Source: Gammaproteobacteria bacterium (lineage in GTDB: Bacteria > Pseudomonadota > Gammaproteobacteria > Chromatiales > Chromatiaceae). From it: a stretch of 8,625 nt of DNA. The notes below the pieces were generated by a model. The model searched no databases. It had not been told where the DNA came from and worked only from the letters and a program-made list of their open reading frames with translations. A program made the position numbers and the translations under genes. Positions 6,065-8,625 of this stretch are shown in pieces. Position 1 is the stretch's first letter. Every line of letters starts with the position of its first letter. The stretch is taken from positions 1-8,625 of the forward strand of contig JAHEHQ010000097.1 in NCBI GenBank assembly GCA_024644505.1. Direction: 5' to 3'.

Positions 6065-6871
6065 TCAGTGGCCCATCAGATCCTTTTCCAGTTCCGCCGC
6101 CGGGTAGTGGAAGGGCGCCGGACCGTCGGGGAGCCCCTTCATGAACTGGCGGGTCCAGGGTGCGTCGGATGTCATCATCTGTTCCGGCATGCCCTGGTCG
6201 ACCACCTTGCCCCGGGAGATCACGTAGATGTAATCCGCTATCTGGGCAGTCTCCCCGACGTCGTGGGACACGACGATGCTGGTCAGGCGGCTGGCGTCGT
6301 TGAGTGAACCGATCAGCTTGACCAGCACGCCCAGGGAGATCGGATCCTGACCGGTGAAGGGTTCGTCGTACATGATCATCATGGGATCCAGGGCCATCGC
6401 CCTGGCCAGCGCCACCCGCCGGGCCATGCCGCCGGAAAGCGCTCCGGGCATCAGATCCCGCGCCCCCCGCAGCCCCACCGCCTCGAGCTTGAGCAGCACC
6501 AGCTTGTGAATCATGGTTTCCGGGAGCCCGGTATGCTCCCGCAGCGGGTAGGCCACATTGTCGAATACGCTGATATCGGTGAGCAACGCCCCGCTCTGGA
6601 ACAGCATGCCCATGCGCTTACGCAGCTGGTAGAGGTCCCGGGTTCCCAACCGGTGCACATCCATACCATCGACCTCGATGGTGCCCGAGTCCGGCCGCAG
6701 CTGGCCGCCTATCAGCTTCAACAGGGTCGTCTTGCCGGTGCCGCTGGGGCCCATGATGGCCGTGATCCAGCCCCGCTGGATATCCAGGTCCACACCTTCA
6801 AAAATAACCTTGTCGCCACGGGAAAAGTGGAGGTTCCGTACCTTTACCAGCGGTTTGCTTACGCTCGTCAA
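6065..6871 (-). CDS. mlaF: Phospholipid ABC transporter ATPase MlaF
   Basis: MlaF is the cytoplasmic ATPase of the Mla complex. From the TTG at 6871 it has 268 residues (E. coli has 269). The motifs are in order: Walker A GPSGTGKTT (41-49), the Q-loop Gln92 in LFQSGAL, signature LSGGM (145-149), Walker B MIMYDEP with Asp169 and Glu170, and the switch His203 in VVSHD. The C-terminal tail PAPFHYPAAELEKDLMGH resembles the E. coli extension that reaches across the dimer and helps bind MlaB. The TTG at 6871 is preceded by GGAGG at 9 bases, the best ribosome binding site in the window. An upstream in-frame TTG at 6910 would start within the likely promoter -10 element, so I reject it. It is the first gene of mlaFEDCB. 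Confidence 0.95.
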   Translation of the reverse strand: MTSVSKPLVKVRNLHFSRGDKVIFEGVDLDIQRGWITAIMGPSGTGKTTLLKLIGGQLRPDSGTIEVDGMDVHRLGTRDLYQLRKRMGMLFQSGALLTDISVFDNVAYPLREHTGLPETMIHKLVLLKLEAVGLRGARDLMPGALSGGMARRVALARAMALDPMMIMYDEPFTGQDPISLGVLVKLIGSLNDASRLTSIVVSHDVGETAQIADYIYVISRGKVVDQGMPEQMMTSDAPWTRQFMKGLPDGPAPFHYPAAELEKDLMGH

Positions 6872-6891
6872 TGCGGACAGCCTCCGGCTGT
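6872..6891 (-). promoter_or_regulatory. mlaF ribosome binding site within a small hairpin
   Basis: The Shine-Dalgarno GGAGG occupies 6885-6881 on the minus strand, 9 bases before the TTG. It decides the mlaF start. It is flanked by perfect arms ACAGCC and GGCTGT (6877-6882 and 6886-6891 on the plus strand) with a three-base loop, so in the mRNA the motif straddles the loop and the stem base. This could modestly limit initiation together with the weak TTG codon. Six pairs with a three-base loop can occur by chance, so regulation is only a possibility. Confidence 0.6.
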
Positions 6892-6909
6892 GGGAACCCA
6901 AAACATTCA

Positions 6910-6938
6910 ATTCTCCACCCGGGCCAACGCAGCGTCAA
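6910..6938 (-). promoter_or_regulatory. Candidate sigma-70 promoter for mlaFEDCB
   Basis: On the minus strand, TTGACG (6938-6933) matches five of six positions of the -35 consensus. After a 17-base spacer, GAGAAT (6915-6910) matches four of six of the -10 consensus, including the A at position 2 and the final AAT. Transcription would begin near 6903 and give a leader of about 30 bases before the TTG of mlaF. The position is right for the head of the operon. This was found by eye and has not been scored against background. Confidence 0.5.
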
Positions 6939-6955
6939 GCAATCTCAACCCTTGT

Positions 6956-7042
6956 AACCCGCGTTTCGTCCCTCAACGCAGGCTACGATAATAGCAATCA
7001 CCTCAAAATCGTAGCCTGTGTTGAGCTTGCGAAACACGGGTT
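6956..7042. repeat. REP-like long imperfect inverted repeat
   Basis: The left arm (6956-6989) and right arm (7008-7042) pair over about 34 bases with a few mismatches and a small insertion, around an 18-base loop. The arms share AACCCG, GTTTCG, CTCAAC, CAGGCTACGAT blocks in inverted order. The right arm, GTAGCCTGTGTTGAGC followed by GCGAAACACGGGTTT, has the look of dispersed gammaproteobacterial REP-type repeats of the form GTAGCC...GTTGAGC...GAAACACGGGT; that resemblance is from memory. The right arm ends five bases from the stop of the DsbD_2-like gene and could protect or end that transcript. Read on the minus strand, the hairpin is not followed by a U-run. Confidence 0.85.
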
Positions 7043-7046
7043 TAAA

Positions 7047-7727
7047 TCAGATCGCCTGCCAGAGCGTATAGAGCCCGAACAGGATGACGGTGCCCCCTGC
7101 CAACTGCCGGAACATTCCGGAGCGGGAAAGCCTGGCGGCTGCGCCGGCCATGGCCCCGATAACCAGCAGGTTGGGCAGCGTCCCCAGGGCGAATGCGAGC
7201 ATCAGCCCGGCACCCTTGAGAGCACTGCCGGAAGCGACGGCGGTGACCAGCATACTGTAGACCAGTCCACAGGGAATCCAACCCCAGATCAGGCCCACGC
7301 CCAGGGCCTGCACCGGTGTGCGCACCGGCAGGAGACGCCTGCCGAGCGGTTCCATACGCCTCCAGACTGCCCCACCGGCACGTTCCAGGTGACCCAGCAG
7401 CATCCACCAGCCGGCCAGGTAGAGTCCCATCAGCACCATGAACAACCCGGCCACCGCCAGCAGCGCGCGCTGGGCGTAGTACACCGGCATGAACTGAACG
7501 ATCAGCAGACCCAGGGCGCCCATAATGGCCCCGGCAATGCTGTAACTGGTGATGCGCCCCAGGTTGTAGGCAAGCTGGTAGGGCATCATCGAACCCAGCC
7601 GGTCACGCCTCTCTTCGGCCAGTCCGAAGGTCAGTGCGCCGACGATGCCGCCGCACATACCCACACAGTGAACGCCTCCCAGGAGGCCGACGAGAAATGC
7701 GCTCAGGTAAGGGACCAGGATATCCAT
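7047..7727 (-). CDS. DsbD_2/TauE-SafE-like six-helix membrane protein
   Basis: This is a 226-residue integral inner-membrane protein with about six hydrophobic segments. It resembles the DsbD_2-type family, usually annotated as sulfite exporter TauE/SafE or CcdA-like. The first helix carries GGVHCVGMCGG (17-27, with His20, Cys21 and Cys25). The fourth carries WGWIPCGLVYSML, with Cys153 in a PCG turn. The pattern suggests thiol redox or copper handling rather than sulfite export, and family members are often seen near cbb3 oxidase assembly genes, but no such gene is visible here. The ATG at 7727 is chosen because it gives the family N-terminus MDILVPYLSAFLVG and shares one base with the stop of the upstream AmpG-like gene (TGATG). 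A longer in-frame start at 7835 would lie inside that gene. No strong Shine-Dalgarno is present, so coupled translation is likely. Confidence 0.85.
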   Translation of the reverse strand: MDILVPYLSAFLVGLLGGVHCVGMCGGIVGALTFGLAEERRDRLGSMMPYQLAYNLGRITSYSIAGAIMGALGLLIVQFMPVYYAQRALLAVAGLFMVLMGLYLAGWWMLLGHLERAGGAVWRRMEPLGRRLLPVRTPVQALGVGLIWGWIPCGLVYSMLVTAVASGSALKGAGLMLAFALGTLPNLLVIGAMAGAAARLSRSGMFRQLAGGTVILFGLYTLWQAI

Positions 7728-8625
7728 CAGGCTGCCGGTTCCCGCCTGAAGTCGGAACCGCGCCGGTGCAACCGGCGCAGCAGCAGCAGGCCCGGTATCG
7801 CGATCAGGGCGCAAAACAGGAAAAACTCCACCCAACCGAACGCCGCTGCCAGGTAACCCGTCGGCGCGGCGGCAATCACACGGGGCACCCCCATGAGGCT
7901 GGACAGCAGCGCGTACTGGGTGGCGGAAAAACGCCTGTTGGTCATGCTCGCCATGAAGGCGATGAAGGCCGCCGTGCCCATGCCGCCGCTGAAGTTCTCG
8001 AAGGCGATCACCGCCGCGAGACCCGGCAGGCTGTCACCCAGCACGGCCAGCAGAGCGAACCCTGCGGTGGAGAGCCCCTGGAGTACACCGAAACCCATCA
8101 GGGCGGGATAGATCCCCAGGCGCAGAATCAGTATGCCTCCCGCCAGTCCCCCCGCAACCGTGGCCGAGAAACCGAACAGTTTGACCACCGTGCCTATCTC
8201 GGTGTTGGAAAACCCCATGTCCAGATAGAAGGGAACGGTCATGTGCGACGCCATGGTGTCGCCGATCTTGTAGAGCAGGATGAACAATAATATCGAGACC
8301 GCATCGGTGCGCCTGAAATACTCCACAAAAGGGTGTATGACGGCCTCCGCCAGGGTCTTCGGCTTTCCCTCGGAGGCGGTCGGTTCAGGTGCCATCAGGG
8401 TGGTGGCCACACCCACCAGCATGATCCCCGCCATCAGTCCATAGACCATGGAAAAGGGCATGAAATCCGCCATGATCAGCCCACCCCCGGTGGCCAGCAG
8501 CATGCCCACCCGGTAGCCGTTGACATACAACGAGGCGCCCAGCCCCTGCTCAGTGTCCGACAGGGCCTCACGGCGGTAGGCATCTACCACGATATCCTGG
8601 CTGGCGGAGAAGAAGGTGACCAGCA
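7727..8625 (-). CDS. ampG: AmpG-type muropeptide permease, 5' end cut by the window
   Basis: AmpG imports anhydro-muropeptides from the periplasm for peptidoglycan recycling and, where ampC/ampR exist, beta-lactamase induction. The frame is open to the right edge: the codons before the GTG at 8590 read FFSASQDIV, continuing into VDAYRREAL, which matches the AmpG signature FFSASQDI.DA, so the GTG is internal and the N-terminal part is missing. Visible features are GYRVGMLLATGGGL, a loop between the halves (PEPTASEGKPKTL), YKIGDTMASHMTVPFYLDMGFSNTEIG, and the hallmark FENFSGGMGTAAFIAFMAS in the C-terminal half. About 299 residues are present, roughly two thirds of a typical 430-residue protein. 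The 3' end overlaps the next gene by one base. Whether this organism links it to beta-lactamase induction cannot be told. Confidence 0.9.
   Translation of the reverse strand, partial: LVTFFSASQDIVVDAYRREALSDTEQGLGASLYVNGYRVGMLLATGGGLIMADFMPFSMVYGLMAGIMLVGVATTLMAPEPTASEGKPKTLAEAVIHPFVEYFRRTDAVSILLFILLYKIGDTMASHMTVPFYLDMGFSNTEIGTVVKLFGFSATVAGGLAGGILILRLGIYPALMGFGVLQGLSTAGFALLAVLGDSLPGLAAVIAFENFSGGMGTAAFIAFMASMTNRRFSATQYALLSSLMGVPRVIAAAPTGYLAAAFGWVEFFLFCALIAIPGLLLLRRLHRRGSDFRREPAA

Noticed and set aside
6678..7856. Plus-strand ORF of 392 codons across the mlaF start, the REP-like repeat and the DsbD_2-like gene
   Set aside because: It crosses a promoter region and a structured repeat, is antisense to real genes and has no recognisable family.

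Overview
The window looks like chromosomal DNA of a GC-rich gammaproteobacterium. The main support is a complete mlaFEDCB operon followed by murA, with protein sequences that follow the Escherichia coli Mla proteins closely. An intergenic inverted repeat of the REP-like type common in this class agrees with this. I cannot name a genus. Apart from the first gene, everything is on the minus strand, so those genes read from right to left, and coding density is high: no gene-free stretch exceeds about 175 bases.

Layout from left to right. A small PqiA-domain membrane protein (+, about 77-556) converges on an MFS transporter (-, 578-1867). A 129-base gap (1868-1996) is almost filled by three copies of a short palindromic repeat. 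Next come moaE (1997-2470), murA (2515-3774), mlaB, mlaC, mlaD, mlaE and mlaF (3850-6871). A second gap (6872-7046) holds the best candidate promoter for the mla operon and a long imperfect inverted repeat. The right end holds a DsbD_2/TauE-like membrane protein (7047-7727) and the 3' part of an AmpG-type muropeptide permease (7727 to the right edge), which overlap at TGATG.

How the genes work together. MlaF, E, D and B form the inner-membrane ABC complex, and MlaC is the periplasmic shuttle that maintains outer-membrane lipid asymmetry. MurA makes the first committed peptidoglycan precursor, and AmpG recycles muropeptides, so much of the window concerns the cell envelope. PqiA-domain proteins are elsewhere linked to MCE lipid-transport systems. 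MoaE (molybdenum cofactor) is the functional outsider and stands without moaA, C or D.

Several starts are best moved inward from the longest possible ORF: mlaF to a TTG at 6871, mlaE to a GTG at 6018, mlaD to an ATG at 5234, moaE to an ATG at 2470, and the DsbD_2-like gene to an ATG at 7727. I found no phage, insertion-sequence transposase, CRISPR, tRNA or rRNA, and no convincing undescribed system. The points most worth a second look are the two intergenic repeat families, the absence of ibaG/bolA between mlaB and murA with a strong hairpin in its place, and the unusual murA-moaE neighbourhood.
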